Origin: Stutzerimonas stutzeri
GTDB taxonomy: Bacteria; Pseudomonadota; Gammaproteobacteria; Pseudomonadales; Pseudomonadaceae
Assembly (NCBI RefSeq): GCF_009789555.1
Contig: NZ_CP046902.1
Span: 174,001 to 238,000, forward strand
Direction: 5' to 3'
DNA length: 64,000 nt
Notes under the pieces: model-generated
The model's database searches: none
What the model was told of the DNA's origin: nothing
Seen by the model: the letters and a program-made list of their open reading frames with translations, nothing else
Translations under genes and position numbers: made by a program
Shown: piece by piece, positions 52,082 to 61,873 of the stretch
How the letters are laid out: every line of letters starts with the position of its first letter
How positions within the stretch are numbered: position 1 is the first letter of the stretch

Positions 52082-52984
52082 ATGGCCACCGTGATGCTGG
52101 ATAAGCGGCTCGATTTCGAGCGGACACTCGGTGCGCTGCGCGCGCAGGTCGACGACCGGTTGAGCCAATGGCTGCCTCGGTGCCCACCCCAGGATGCCAT
52201 CGGCGTCGCCATGCGTGACGGCACCCTGGCCCCCGGCAAACGGATTCGCCCGTTGTTGCTGTTGTTGACGCTCAAGGACTTGCAACAGGACGGCCTGCAC
52301 GACGTTGCGCTCGACCTGGCCTGTGCATTGGAAATGCTGCACGCGGCGTCGCTGATTCTGGACGACATGCCGTGCATGGATAACGCCGAGCTGCGGCGCG
52401 GCAGACCGACCATCCACCGGCAGTTCGGCGAAGACGTAGCGGTATTGGGCTCGGTTGCTCTGCTCAGTCAGGCGTTCAGCATAGCCGCGTCCGCCGAGGG
52501 TATCGATCCGGCAACGCGAAACCGCCTGGTGCGCCTGCTAGCGACCAGCACCGGCACTCAGGGGCTGGTTCAAGGGCAGTTCCATGATCTGCGCGAAGGC
52601 AGGCAGAGCCGGCCCCTGGAAGCCATTACCCACACCAACCGCCTGAAAACCTGTCCGCTGTTCACCGCGGCCGTGGAGCTCGCCGCCCTGCTCAGCGGCG
52701 CGAGCACCTCCTGCGCACGCCATCTGACCGGATTCGCGACGGAACTCGGTCTGGCTTTTCAGCTGCTCGACGACCTCGCCGATGGGCTCAGCCCTCAACA
52801 CAGCGGCAAGGATGCCGGCAAGGATCGGGGCAAGAGCACCCTCGTGACGCTGCTCGGCCCGGAGGCGGCCAGGCGCCAGGTCGAGCTGCATATCACGCAC
52901 GCAGGCCAACACCTGACCGATGCCGATATTGCCGACGGACACCTCGCCCAGGCCCTTGAGTATTTCTGCACCCGCTGTCACTGA
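52082..52984 (+). CDS. crtE: Geranylgeranyl diphosphate synthase
   Basis: Prenyltransferase extending DMAPP/FPP with IPP to C20 GGPP, the carotenoid precursor. 300 residues from ATG 52082, which has a perfect AGGAGG 5 nt upstream; an open ATG at 52028 lies within the operator-like repeats and is rejected. The first Asp-rich motif is DDMPCMD (94-100) and the second DDLAD (230-234), with GKRIRPLL and QGQFHDL. Divergent from idi. Confidence 0.94.
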   Translation: MATVMLDKRLDFERTLGALRAQVDDRLSQWLPRCPPQDAIGVAMRDGTLAPGKRIRPLLLLLTLKDLQQDGLHDVALDLACALEMLHAASLILDDMPCMDNAELRRGRPTIHRQFGEDVAVLGSVALLSQAFSIAASAEGIDPATRNRLVRLLATSTGTQGLVQGQFHDLREGRQSRPLEAITHTNRLKTCPLFTAAVELAALLSGASTSCARHLTGFATELGLAFQLLDDLADGLSPQHSGKDAGKDRGKSTLVTLLGPEAARRQVELHITHAGQHLTDADIADGHLAQALEYFCTRCH

Positions 52985-53102
52985 GAGCCCGCGGGTCACC
53001 CTGGCAGGGACCGCTGTGTCGTTTCATCACTCCAATGTATGGTGCTAGGCAGCCGTCTCGGCGCGTCCTTAGACTCTGGCGCATAGAAACGGAGAAACCT
53101 AC

Positions 53103-54905
53103 ATGTCCGAGACTCTGCTCTGCCCACGCAACCTGGCGTTCGAACTCTACGAAGTCCTCGACGCCGAAGCCCTGACCGAACGCGAGCGCTTCGCCGACCA
53201 CAGCCGCGAAACCTTCACCGCCGCGCTGGACACCGCTCGCAGCATCGCCGAGAACCTCTTCGCTCCGCATAACCGCAAGGCCGACGAGAACGAGCCGATC
53301 TACCGGGACGGTGAAGCGGTCCTGATTCCCGAGGTGAAGCCGGCGGTCGATGCGTTCATCGAAGCGGGTTTCCACAACGCCTCGCGCAGCTTCGAAGACG
53401 GCGGCATGCAGCTCCCCAACCTGCTCGCCCGCGCCTGCTTTGCGCATTTCCAAGCCGCCAACGTCGGCACCTCCTCGTACGCCATGCTGACCATGGGCGC
53501 CTCGCACCTGATCGAAACCTTCGGCAGTGAGGAGCAAAGGCAGCGCTTCCTGCAGCCAATGCTCGAAGGCCGCTTCTTCGGCACCATGGCGCTGACCGAG
53601 CCTCATGCCGGTTCGTCCCTGTCCGACCTGCGCACCCGCGCCGAGCCGGCGGGTGATGGCACCTATCGGTTGAAAGGCAACAAGATCTTCATTTCCGGCG
53701 GCGACCATCCGCTGTCGGAAAACATCGTGCACATGGTTCTGGCCAAGTTGCCGGATGCGCCGCCCGGCGTAAAAGGCATCAGCCTGTTCATCGTGCCCAA
53801 GTTCCTGGTCAACGATGACGGCTCGCTGGGTGAGCGGAACGACGTGGTGCTGGCGGGGCTGTTCCACAAGATGGGCTGGCGCGGCACGACGTCGACCGCG
53901 CTGAACTTCGGCGACAACGGCCACTGCGTCGGTTATCTGGTCGGCGAGCCGCATAAAGGCTTGTCGTATATGTTCCAGATGATGAACGAGGCGCGAATCG
54001 GTGTCGGCATGGGTGCGATCATGCTTGGCTACGCCGGCTACCTGTACTCGTTGAACTACGCCCGCGAGCGTCCCCAGGGGCGTCTGCCTGACGGCAAGAA
54101 CCCGGCGTCCGCCCAGGTTCCGATCATCCAGCACACCGACATCAAGCGCATGCTGCTGACCCAGAAAGCCTACGTCGAAGGCGCGTTCGACCTCGGCCTG
54201 TATGCCGCGCGCCTGGTGGACGAACAACATACCGCGCCGAGCGAGGACGACCGCAAGCACGCCCATGAGCTATTGGACCTGCTCACGCCGATCGTCAAAT
54301 CCTGGCCCTCGGAGTTCTGCCTCAAGGCCAACGAGCTGGCGATCCAGATTCTTGGCGGCCATGGCTACACCCGGGAATATCCGGTCGAGCAGTACTACCG
54401 CGACAATCGCCTGAACCCGATCCACGAAGGCACGCATGGCATCCAGTCGCTGGACCTGCTGGCACGCAAGCTGAGCCAGAACGGCGGGGCAGGCCTGCGT
54501 CAGCTGGTCGGTCTTGTCCAGGGCACGTGCAAACGCGCCGGCGAGTTCAGCTCGCTGGATGCGCTGCGCCAGCCGCTGGAGCAGTTACTGGCACGCCTGA
54601 CCGAGGTGACCCAAGGGCTGCTGGGCGACCTGATGGCCGGCAAGGTCAACCTGGCCCTGGCCAATTCGGCGCTGTACCTGAAGGTCTTCGGCCACACGGT
54701 GATTGGCTGGCGCTGGCTGGAGCAGGCGATTCGCGCCGAACAGGGGTTGGCGGGCGGCAACGCTGCTGATGCCGACTTCTACCGCGGGAAGCTGCAGGCG
54801 GCGCGCTATTTCCTGACCTGGGAAGTGCCGAGCTGCCATCACGAGCTGGCCATCCTCGCGCGCCGCGACGACACCTGCCTGAGCATGCAGGACGACTGGT
54901 TCTGA
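53103..54905 (+). CDS. Acyl-CoA dehydrogenase (PA5020-like, more distant paralogue)
   Basis: 600-residue acyl-CoA dehydrogenase whose N-terminus (LCPRNLAFELYEVLDAEAL) differs from the three paralogues at 29-36 kb. Motifs are MALTEPHAGSSLSDLRTRA, KGNKIFISGGDHPLSENIVH, ILGGHGYTREYPVEQYYRD and IHEGTHGIQSLDLLARK. It lies just upstream of the antiporter gene as PA5020 does in PAO1. Its substrate is probably a medium- or long-chain acyl-CoA. Confidence 0.92.
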   Translation: MSETLLCPRNLAFELYEVLDAEALTERERFADHSRETFTAALDTARSIAENLFAPHNRKADENEPIYRDGEAVLIPEVKPAVDAFIEAGFHNASRSFEDGGMQLPNLLARACFAHFQAANVGTSSYAMLTMGASHLIETFGSEEQRQRFLQPMLEGRFFGTMALTEPHAGSSLSDLRTRAEPAGDGTYRLKGNKIFISGGDHPLSENIVHMVLAKLPDAPPGVKGISLFIVPKFLVNDDGSLGERNDVVLAGLFHKMGWRGTTSTALNFGDNGHCVGYLVGEPHKGLSYMFQMMNEARIGVGMGAIMLGYAGYLYSLNYARERPQGRLPDGKNPASAQVPIIQHTDIKRMLLTQKAYVEGAFDLGLYAARLVDEQHTAPSEDDRKHAHELLDLLTPIVKSWPSEFCLKANELAIQILGGHGYTREYPVEQYYRDNRLNPIHEGTHGIQSLDLLARKLSQNGGAGLRQLVGLVQGTCKRAGEFSSLDALRQPLEQLLARLTEVTQGLLGDLMAGKVNLALANSALYLKVFGHTVIGWRWLEQAIRAEQGLAGGNAADADFYRGKLQAARYFLTWEVPSCHHELAILARRDDTCLSMQDDWF

Positions 54906-55105
54906 CACCCGTGCACGACACGCAGCCGAGCCGGGGCGTGTCGCGCAGCTTGCCACCATCCAGCCGCGATCGACGGGCGCACCCCCGCCCGCACGCCCCG
55001 GTCTCTGCGTCAGACCTTTTTTGACAGCTCTCCAAATCAGCAGGTTAGAATCGCTGGCATGCGCCGTGCATATTGGCTGGCGGCACTAACCCTCGGAGAG
55101 CGCGC

Positions 55106-56851
55106 TTGGATATCGGCAACATCAACCACCTGTTTTTTATCGGTGCCTTGTTGGTTGCGGCGAGCATCCTGATGAGCTCTTTATCGACTCGCCTCGGCGT
55201 GCCGATCCTGGTGATCTTTCTCGCGGTTGGCATGCTCGCCGGGGTCGACGGCATCGGCGGTATCGTCTTCGACGATTATTCGCTGGCCTTTCTGATCAGT
55301 AACCTGGCACTTGCGATCATCCTGCTCGACGGTGGCATGCGTACCCGCGCCGCCACGTTCCGCGTCGCCCTGTGGCCGGCATTCTCGCTGGCGACTGCCG
55401 GTGTCGTGATCACTTCCGGCCTGACTGGCCTTGCGGCGGCCTGGCTGTTTCAACTGCCATTGATGCAGGGCCTGCTCATCGGCGCCATCGTCGGATCGAC
55501 CGACGCGGCGGTGGTGTTCAACCTGCTCAACGGGCGCGGCCTCAACGAGCGGGTCGGCTCGACCCTGGAAATCGAGTCCGGCAGCAACGATCCGATGGCC
55601 ATGTTCCTCACCGTTGCCCTGATCGACATGCTCGCCTCCGGCCAGAGCGGGTTTGGTTGGAGCTTTTTCGTCAGCCTGCTGCAACAGTTCGGGATCGGCA
55701 CGTTGCTGGGCCTGGGCGGCGGTTGGCTGCTGCTGCACCTGATCAACCGCCTCTCGGTCGCCGATGGGCTCTACCCGCTTTTGGCCGTCAGCGGCGGCAT
55801 CATGATATATGCGCTGTCTGGCGCCATCGGCGGCAGCGGCATCCTCGCGGTCTACGTCTGCGGCTTGCTGTTGGGCAACCGCCCCATCCGTAATCGTCAC
55901 GGCATCCTGCACATGTTCGACGGCCTGGCCTGGCTCAGCCAGATCGGCATGTTCCTGGTGCTCGGCCTGTTGCTCACCCCCAGCGAGCTGTTGCCAATCG
56001 CCTTGCCGGCGCTGGCGCTTTCGCTGTGGATGATCCTGTTCGCCCGACCGCTGGCGGTGTTCATCGGCCTGTTGCCATTTCGCAGTTTTCATCTGCGCGA
56101 GCGGCTGTTCATTTCCTGGATCGGCCTGCGCGGCGCAGTCCCGGTGATCCTCGCCGTCTTCCCGTTGATGGCGGGCCTGGAAAACGCCCAGCTGTTCTTC
56201 AACGTCGCCTTCTTCATCGTGCTGGTCTCACTGCTTCTGCAAGGCACGACGCTGACCTGGGCGGCGAAGAAGGCCAAGGTCGAGGTCCCACCGTCACCGC
56301 TGCCGATCTCGCGTGCGGGCCTGCAGATCCATACCACCAGCCAGTGGGAAATGTTCATCTATCGGCTTACGGCCAAGAAATGGTGCGTGGGCGCTGCCCT
56401 GCGGGAACTGAAAATGCCGGCTGGCACGCGTATCGCCGCGCTGTTTCGCGGCAAGGCGCTGCTGCACCCGTCTGGCAGCACCCGCCTGCAGGTCGACGAC
56501 ATCCTCTGCGTGATCGGCCACGAGGAAGACCTGCCGGCCCTCGGCAAACTTTTCAGCGAGGCACCCCAGCGTGGGCGCGACATGCGTTTCTTCGGTGATT
56601 TCATCCTCGAGAGCGAGGCCCAGATGAGTGCCCTGGCGGCCCTCTACGGTCTGAAACTGGGCGATGTGGACGGCGACCAGCAGATCGGCCAGTTCATGGC
56701 CGAGCGGGTCGGCGGCAAGCCGGTCGTGGGCGATCAGATCGAGTGGAACGGCCTGACCTGGACCATCGCGGCAATGGAGCATGGCGAGGTGCGCAAGGTC
56801 GGCCTGAAGTTTCCCGAGGGCAACACGCCTGGCCCCAGCCTGCACTTCTGA
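55106..56851 (+). CDS. nhaP2: K+/H+ antiporter, CPA1 family (CvrA/NhaP2)
   Basis: Inner-membrane cation/proton antiporter, about 581 residues from TTG 55106 (GGAGAG upstream), giving MDIGNINHLFFIGALL like other NhaP2 proteins. An upstream ATG at 55073 is less likely. About 12 membrane helices include GSTDAAVVFNLL and ESGSNDPMAMF with the ion-binding Asp. A cytoplasmic TrkA_C/RCK-type domain follows (about 410-490). It probably exports K+ under high cytoplasmic potassium or osmotic change. The next gene encodes an osmotic channel. Confidence 0.92.
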   Translation: MDIGNINHLFFIGALLVAASILMSSLSTRLGVPILVIFLAVGMLAGVDGIGGIVFDDYSLAFLISNLALAIILLDGGMRTRAATFRVALWPAFSLATAGVVITSGLTGLAAAWLFQLPLMQGLLIGAIVGSTDAAVVFNLLNGRGLNERVGSTLEIESGSNDPMAMFLTVALIDMLASGQSGFGWSFFVSLLQQFGIGTLLGLGGGWLLLHLINRLSVADGLYPLLAVSGGIMIYALSGAIGGSGILAVYVCGLLLGNRPIRNRHGILHMFDGLAWLSQIGMFLVLGLLLTPSELLPIALPALALSLWMILFARPLAVFIGLLPFRSFHLRERLFISWIGLRGAVPVILAVFPLMAGLENAQLFFNVAFFIVLVSLLLQGTTLTWAAKKAKVEVPPSPLPISRAGLQIHTTSQWEMFIYRLTAKKWCVGAALRELKMPAGTRIAALFRGKALLHPSGSTRLQVDDILCVIGHEEDLPALGKLFSEAPQRGRDMRFFGDFILESEAQMSALAALYGLKLGDVDGDQQIGQFMAERVGGKPVVGDQIEWNGLTWTIAAMEHGEVRKVGLKFPEGNTPGPSLHF

Positions 56852-56960
56852 GGGTCGCGCCGCCCATGCAGGCTGCGACCGAAGCGTTCCGATCTGCGGG
56901 CTCGCCTCGGCCACCCGCAGCCCTTAGACTCCGCACTCATTCTGCATTTCGATAGTACCC

Positions 56961-59900
56961 ATGGCCTCTTTGCGCACCCTGATGCTGGCGACCTTGCTTG
57001 CCATCGCCCCGCTTTCCGCCTTCGTTCATGCCGCCCCTGCGGTGCCCGGTCTCACCGCTAGCCAGCCAGCCGAAGCGGAGACCCCCAAGGATGTACAACC
57101 CAGCGCCGATGAACGTGCTCAGCGATTTACCGAGCAGGCCGAATCCGCTCAACAGCGCCTGTCGGAGCTCAAGGCCGAGCTTGCCGGCGCCTCGAAGGAA
57201 ATCGCCACCGCGCAGCAGGCGCTGAGCAAGCTCAAGGAAAGCGACACCCGTGAGCTGGCCGCCCAACTGGCGAAACTATCGGTCCCTGCGCTCGAACAAC
57301 GATTGGCCGAACGCGTCGAGGAGCTGTCGACCTGGCAAACGGCCCTGACCGCGGCCAATAGCATGATCATCAGTGCGCAGACGCGCCCCGAGCGCGCCCA
57401 GGCGGACATCAGCAAGCACCAGACGCGCATCGACGAGATCAACAGCCTGCTGAAGACGGGGCGCGAAGGCGGCAAACCGTTGAACGACGAGCGCCGTGCA
57501 ATGCTTGGCGCCGAGAAAACCGCCCTCAGCGCGCAGATCGAATTGCGCCGCAGCGAGCTGGCCGGCAATAGCCAGTTGCAGGATCTCGGCGTCGCGCGGC
57601 GTGACCTGCTGGCCGCGCGCATCGCCCGTGCCGAACAGGAAACCATTGCGCTGCAGACGGCGATCAACGACAAGCGCCGGGAAGAATCCGAGCAGACCGT
57701 CGCCGAGTTCTCGATGAAGGCCGAGAAGGCCGGCTCGGACAAGCTTCTGCCCGCCGAAAGCGCGGAGAACCGCCGGCTGTCGGGCTATCTGCTACGCGCC
57801 ACCGAGCGCCTCAACGACCTGACGCAGCAGAACCTGCAGACCCGCCAACAGCTCGATACGCTCAATCAGGCCGATCAGGCGCTCGAAGAACAGATCGCCG
57901 TACTCGAAGGCAGCCTGTTGCTGTCCAAGGTCCTGTATCAGCAGCAGCAGGCGCTGCCACAACTGACGCTGGACAAGAACCTGGCGGACGAAATCGCCGA
58001 TATCCGCTTGTACCAGTTCGAGCTGAACCAGCGCCGCGAGTCCAGCGGCAACGCCGAGGACTATGTCGACCAACAGCTCGCCAACCAGCCACCGAGCGAG
58101 GTGACGCCGGAATTGCGCAGCGCGTTGCTGGAACTGGTACGGACCCGGAGCGAACTGCTCGATCGACTCAATCACGAACTCAACGCCCTGCTCAGCGAGT
58201 CGATCACGCTGCAGTTGAACCAGCGCCAGCTACAGACCAAGGCCCAGGCCATGCGCGAAACGCTGGACGAGCAGATGTTCTGGATTCCGAGCAACCGGCC
58301 GCTCGACCTGGACTGGTTCAAGAGCGTGCCGACCCTGCTCGAACGCCAACTGCAGGCGATGCCCTGGGCCTCGGTATTCCAGGCGCTCGGCGCCGGACTG
58401 TTCGAGCGTCCGCTGTTCTTCGTGCCGCTGCTGCTGGTGATCGGGCTCCTGCTGTGGCGCCGCAACGCCATCAACGCCAAACTCGATTCGCTGAGCAACG
58501 ACATCGGGCACTTCCGCAACGACAGTCAGTTGCACACGCCGCTGGCACTGCTGCTGAACCTGCTGCTGGCGCTTCCCGGCGCGCTGTTCCTGGCGCTTTG
58601 CGGGTATGTCCTGCAGATGGATGGCCGAGAGCAAAACTTCAGCCTGGGTGCCGCGTTCTACCAGATGGCGCAAGCCTGGCTGGTGTTCTACACCGCTTAC
58701 CGCATGCTTTCGCCCAACCGCGTCGCCGAGACGCATTTCGGCTGGTTCCGTCCGCAGGTAGCGTTTCTGCGCAGCGAAATCCGTCGGCTGGGCCTGGTGG
58801 TGATGGCATTGGTCGCCGTGGTGGCGATCGCCGAACACCAGCCGGGCAGCCTGGTCGACGACGTGATCGGCATCGTCGTCGTGCTTACCTGCTATGCGCT
58901 GATGAGCTGGCGCCTGACCCGCCTGTTGCTCAAAGGTCCTTCCAGCCAGAACGCACCGCCGGTGAGGCGCTTCATCGGCCTGCTGTTCAGCATCCTGCCG
59001 CTGGCACTGATCGTGGTGGTAGGGCTCGGTTACTACTACACGGCGCTGAAGCTGACCGGCCGACTGATCGATACCCTGTACCTGATGCTCGCCTGGATCG
59101 TCATCGAGGCGACGCTGGTCCGGGGCCTGACCGTCGCCGCCCGACGCCTGGCCTATCAGCGCGCGCTGGCCCGACGCGAAGCACAGATCGACGACGGCAC
59201 CGACACCAGCGAAGCCGCTGGCGAGCCCGGAATGGACATCGAACAGGTCAACCAGCAGTCGTTGCGACTGACTCGCCTGGCCATGTTCGGCCTGTTTTTC
59301 GCGGTGCTGTATTGGGTCTGGTCCGACTTGATCAGCGTCGTGTCTTATCTCGATAACGTGGTGCTGTACGAGTTCGTCAGCGGCGCCGGGGACACCGCGA
59401 CCAGCAACGCCATCACGCTCAACAACCTGCTCGGCGCGCTGCTGATCATCGCCATTACCATCGCACTGGCGCGCAATCTGCCCGGCCTGCTGGAAGTGCT
59501 GGTGCTGTCCAAGATGCGCCTGGCGCAAGGCAGCGCCTATGCCACCACCACACTGCTGTCCTACGCGCTTGCCAGCGTCGGCATCGTTTCCACGTTGTCG
59601 ACGCTCGGGGTCAGCTGGGACAAACTGCAATGGCTGGTTGCGGCGCTGTCGGTCGGGCTCGGCTTCGGCATGCAGGAAATCTTCGCCAACTTCATCTCGG
59701 GCCTGATCATCCTGTTCGAGCGCCCGGTGCGGATCGGCGACGTGGTGACCATCGGCAACCTGTCCGGCACGGTCAGCCGGATTCGCATCCGCGCCACCAC
59801 CATCACCGATTTCGACCGCAAGGACATCATCGTCCCGAACAAGACCTTCATCACCGGACAACTGATCAACTGGTCGCTGAGCGATACCGTGACCCGCGTG

Positions 59901-60275
59901 ACGATCAAGGTGGGCGTCGCCTACGGCTCGGACCTGGACCTGGTCAAGAAACTGCTCTACAAGGCCGCGCAGGACAACCCACGCGTGCTGAAGGACCCCG
60001 AACCTCTGGTGCTGTTCCTTACCTTTGGCGAAAGCACGCTCGACCATGAGCTGCGCATCCACGTGCGCGACCTCGGTGACCGCAACCCCGCGACGGATGA
60101 AATCAATCGATTCATCGACCGGGAATTCGCCAAGGCCGGGATCAACATTGCGTTCCGCCAGGTGGACGTGTTCCTGAAGAACTTCGACGGCAGACTGCTG
60201 CAATTGGGCGCCGCATCCGGAACCCGGCAGGCCGATGACAAGCCCGTGCCGCCGCCCGCCGACAGTCCGGCCTGA
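56961..60275 (+). CDS. MscK/KefA-type mechanosensitive channel
   Basis: 1104-residue inner-membrane channel. The N-terminus has a signal peptide (LATLLAIAPLSAFVHA). A periplasmic coiled-coil region covers about 30-480, rich in AQQRLSELKAEL-like heptads. About ten membrane helices span 480-910, and the C-terminal MscS domain contains GFGMQEIFANFISGLIILFE and RPVRIGDVVTIGN, then IRATTITDFDRKDIIVPNK. It opens under membrane tension to release solutes; MscK is also K+-modulated, fitting the adjacent K+/H+ antiporter. Matches PA5022 by recalled order. Confidence 0.92.
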   Translation: MASLRTLMLATLLAIAPLSAFVHAAPAVPGLTASQPAEAETPKDVQPSADERAQRFTEQAESAQQRLSELKAELAGASKEIATAQQALSKLKESDTRELAAQLAKLSVPALEQRLAERVEELSTWQTALTAANSMIISAQTRPERAQADISKHQTRIDEINSLLKTGREGGKPLNDERRAMLGAEKTALSAQIELRRSELAGNSQLQDLGVARRDLLAARIARAEQETIALQTAINDKRREESEQTVAEFSMKAEKAGSDKLLPAESAENRRLSGYLLRATERLNDLTQQNLQTRQQLDTLNQADQALEEQIAVLEGSLLLSKVLYQQQQALPQLTLDKNLADEIADIRLYQFELNQRRESSGNAEDYVDQQLANQPPSEVTPELRSALLELVRTRSELLDRLNHELNALLSESITLQLNQRQLQTKAQAMRETLDEQMFWIPSNRPLDLDWFKSVPTLLERQLQAMPWASVFQALGAGLFERPLFFVPLLLVIGLLLWRRNAINAKLDSLSNDIGHFRNDSQLHTPLALLLNLLLALPGALFLALCGYVLQMDGREQNFSLGAAFYQMAQAWLVFYTAYRMLSPNRVAETHFGWFRPQVAFLRSEIRRLGLVVMALVAVVAIAEHQPGSLVDDVIGIVVVLTCYALMSWRLTRLLLKGPSSQNAPPVRRFIGLLFSILPLALIVVVGLGYYYTALKLTGRLIDTLYLMLAWIVIEATLVRGLTVAARRLAYQRALARREAQIDDGTDTSEAAGEPGMDIEQVNQQSLRLTRLAMFGLFFAVLYWVWSDLISVVSYLDNVVLYEFVSGAGDTATSNAITLNNLLGALLIIAITIALARNLPGLLEVLVLSKMRLAQGSAYATTTLLSYALASVGIVSTLSTLGVSWDKLQWLVAALSVGLGFGMQEIFANFISGLIILFERPVRIGDVVTIGNLSGTVSRIRIRATTITDFDRKDIIVPNKTFITGQLINWSLSDTVTRVTIKVGVAYGSDLDLVKKLLYKAAQDNPRVLKDPEPLVLFLTFGESTLDHELRIHVRDLGDRNPATDEINRFIDREFAKAGINIAFRQVDVFLKNFDGRLLQLGAASGTRQADDKPVPPPADSPA

Positions 60276-60356
60276 GGAACGTCGACACCGGCGCGGCCTC
60301 CAAGATTCAAGTGCGCTCGTTCAACGGGCGCGGCACACCCTTGCGCCGGAGACACC

Positions 60357-61817
60357 GTGAAGACACTCACCGAGCTGAATTTCGACAATCGCTTCGCCCG
60401 TCTTGGCGATGTGTTCTCCACCGAGGTGATGCCGCAACCGCTGCACGCGCCGCGCCTGGTGGTTGCCAGCGAAGCAGCCATGGCGCTGCTCGATCTCGAC
60501 CCGGCGGTGAAGGACGATCCGCTGTTCGCCGAGCTGTTCTCCGGCCACAAGCTATGGAGCACTGCCGAGCCACGCGCGATGGTCTATTCCGGCCATCAGT
60601 TCGGCGGTTATAACCCGCGCCTGGGCGACGGACGCGGGCTGTTGCTGGGCGAAGTGGTCAACGAGGCGGGCGAGCACTGGGACCTGCACCTCAAGGGCGC
60701 CGGCAAGACGCCCTACTCGCGGATGGGCGACGGCCGCGCCGTGCTGCGTTCATCGATTCGTGAGTTTCTGGCCAGCGAGCATCTGCACGCACTCGGCATT
60801 CCCAGCTCGCGCGCGCTCTGCGTGACCGGCTCCGATACACCGGTCTATCGCGAGCGCCAGGAACGCGGCGCGATGCTGCTGCGCCTGGCGCCCAGTCACG
60901 TGCGCTTCGGCCATTTCGAGTTTTTCTACTACACCCGACAACACGATGAGCTGAAGCAGCTGCTCGACCACGTCGTCGAGTCTCACTTTGCCGAGTGCCT
61001 CGAGCATCCCGAGCCTTACCATTCGTTCTTCCGCGAAGTGCTGGAGCGCACCGCCGAGCTGATCGCTTACTGGCAGGCGTATGGCTTCTGTCATGGCGTG
61101 ATGAATACCGACAACATGTCGATCCTGGGCATCACCTTCGATTTCGGCCCATACGCGTTCCTCGACGACTTCGACGCGCGCTTCATCTGCAACCATTCCG
61201 ATGACGCCGGACGCTACAGCTACGAGAACCAGGTGCCCATCGCGCACTGGAACCTGGCTGCGCTGGCCCAGGCGCTGACGCCTCTGATTGCCATCGAGCA
61301 GCTGCGCGAGACGATGAACCTGTTCCTGCCGATCTATGAAGCCGCCTGGCTCGACCTGATGCGCCGGCGCCTGGGCTTGGCCAGCGCCGAGGATGACGAC
61401 CAGGCACTGGTGCAGCGTCTGCTGCAACTGATGCAGGGCAGCGCCATCGACTATACGAACTTCTTCCGTGAACTCGGCGAGCAGGCGCCGGAGCAGGCCC
61501 TGGCTCGGCTACGCGAGGACTTCATCGACATCAAGGGATTCGACGAATGGGCCGCGACCTACGGCCAGCGCACCCAGCGCGAAGGCGACGACCAGGACGC
61601 TCGGCGAGCACGCATGCATGCGGTCAACCCGAAGTACATCCTGCGCAATTACCTCGCCCAGCAGGCCATCGAAGCGGCCGAAGCAGGCGATTACGGCCCG
61701 GTGCGTGAACTGCATGCCGTGTTGAGCCACCCCTTCGACGATCAACCGGGCATGGAACGCTACGCCGAGCGGCCACCGGAATGGGGCAAGCACCTGGAAA
61801 TCAGCTGCTCATCCTGA
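60357..61817 (+). CDS. selO: Protein adenylyltransferase SelO (YdiU)
   Basis: Pseudokinase-fold enzyme that AMPylates Ser/Thr/Tyr residues of redox proteins. 486 residues from GTG 60357. Diagnostic motifs are MVYSGHQFGGYNPRLGDGR, LHLKGAGKTPYSRMGDGRA, RSSIREFLASEHLH, HGVMNTDNMSILG and TFDFGPYAFLDDFD. The C-terminal Cys in SCSS corresponds to the site that is selenocysteine in animal SelO and forms the regulatory disulphide in bacteria. Downstream is a hairpin before the convergent kinase gene. Confidence 0.95.
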   Translation: MKTLTELNFDNRFARLGDVFSTEVMPQPLHAPRLVVASEAAMALLDLDPAVKDDPLFAELFSGHKLWSTAEPRAMVYSGHQFGGYNPRLGDGRGLLLGEVVNEAGEHWDLHLKGAGKTPYSRMGDGRAVLRSSIREFLASEHLHALGIPSSRALCVTGSDTPVYRERQERGAMLLRLAPSHVRFGHFEFFYYTRQHDELKQLLDHVVESHFAECLEHPEPYHSFFREVLERTAELIAYWQAYGFCHGVMNTDNMSILGITFDFGPYAFLDDFDARFICNHSDDAGRYSYENQVPIAHWNLAALAQALTPLIAIEQLRETMNLFLPIYEAAWLDLMRRRLGLASAEDDDQALVQRLLQLMQGSAIDYTNFFRELGEQAPEQALARLREDFIDIKGFDEWAATYGQRTQREGDDQDARRARMHAVNPKYILRNYLAQQAIEAAEAGDYGPVRELHAVLSHPFDDQPGMERYAERPPEWGKHLEISCSS

Positions 61818-61831
61818 ACCTCGCAGGCCCC

Positions 61832-61864
61832 CGTTCGCGGAGCAACCCGACAGGGCCGCGAACG
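61832..61864. terminator. Hairpin between convergent selO and histidine kinase genes
   Basis: CGTTCGCGG (61832-61840) and CCGCGAACG (61856-61864) are exact complements with a 15-bp loop, lying in the 56-bp gap between the two convergent stops. No long T-run on either side, so it may be a weak bidirectional terminator or 3'-end stabiliser. Confidence 0.55.
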
Positions 61865-61873
61865 ATCTCGGCC

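Noticed and set aside
58230..60203. A 657-codon antisense frame inside the MscK-like gene
   Set aside because: Glutamine/aspartate-rich shadow typical of the reverse frame of a GC-rich gene.
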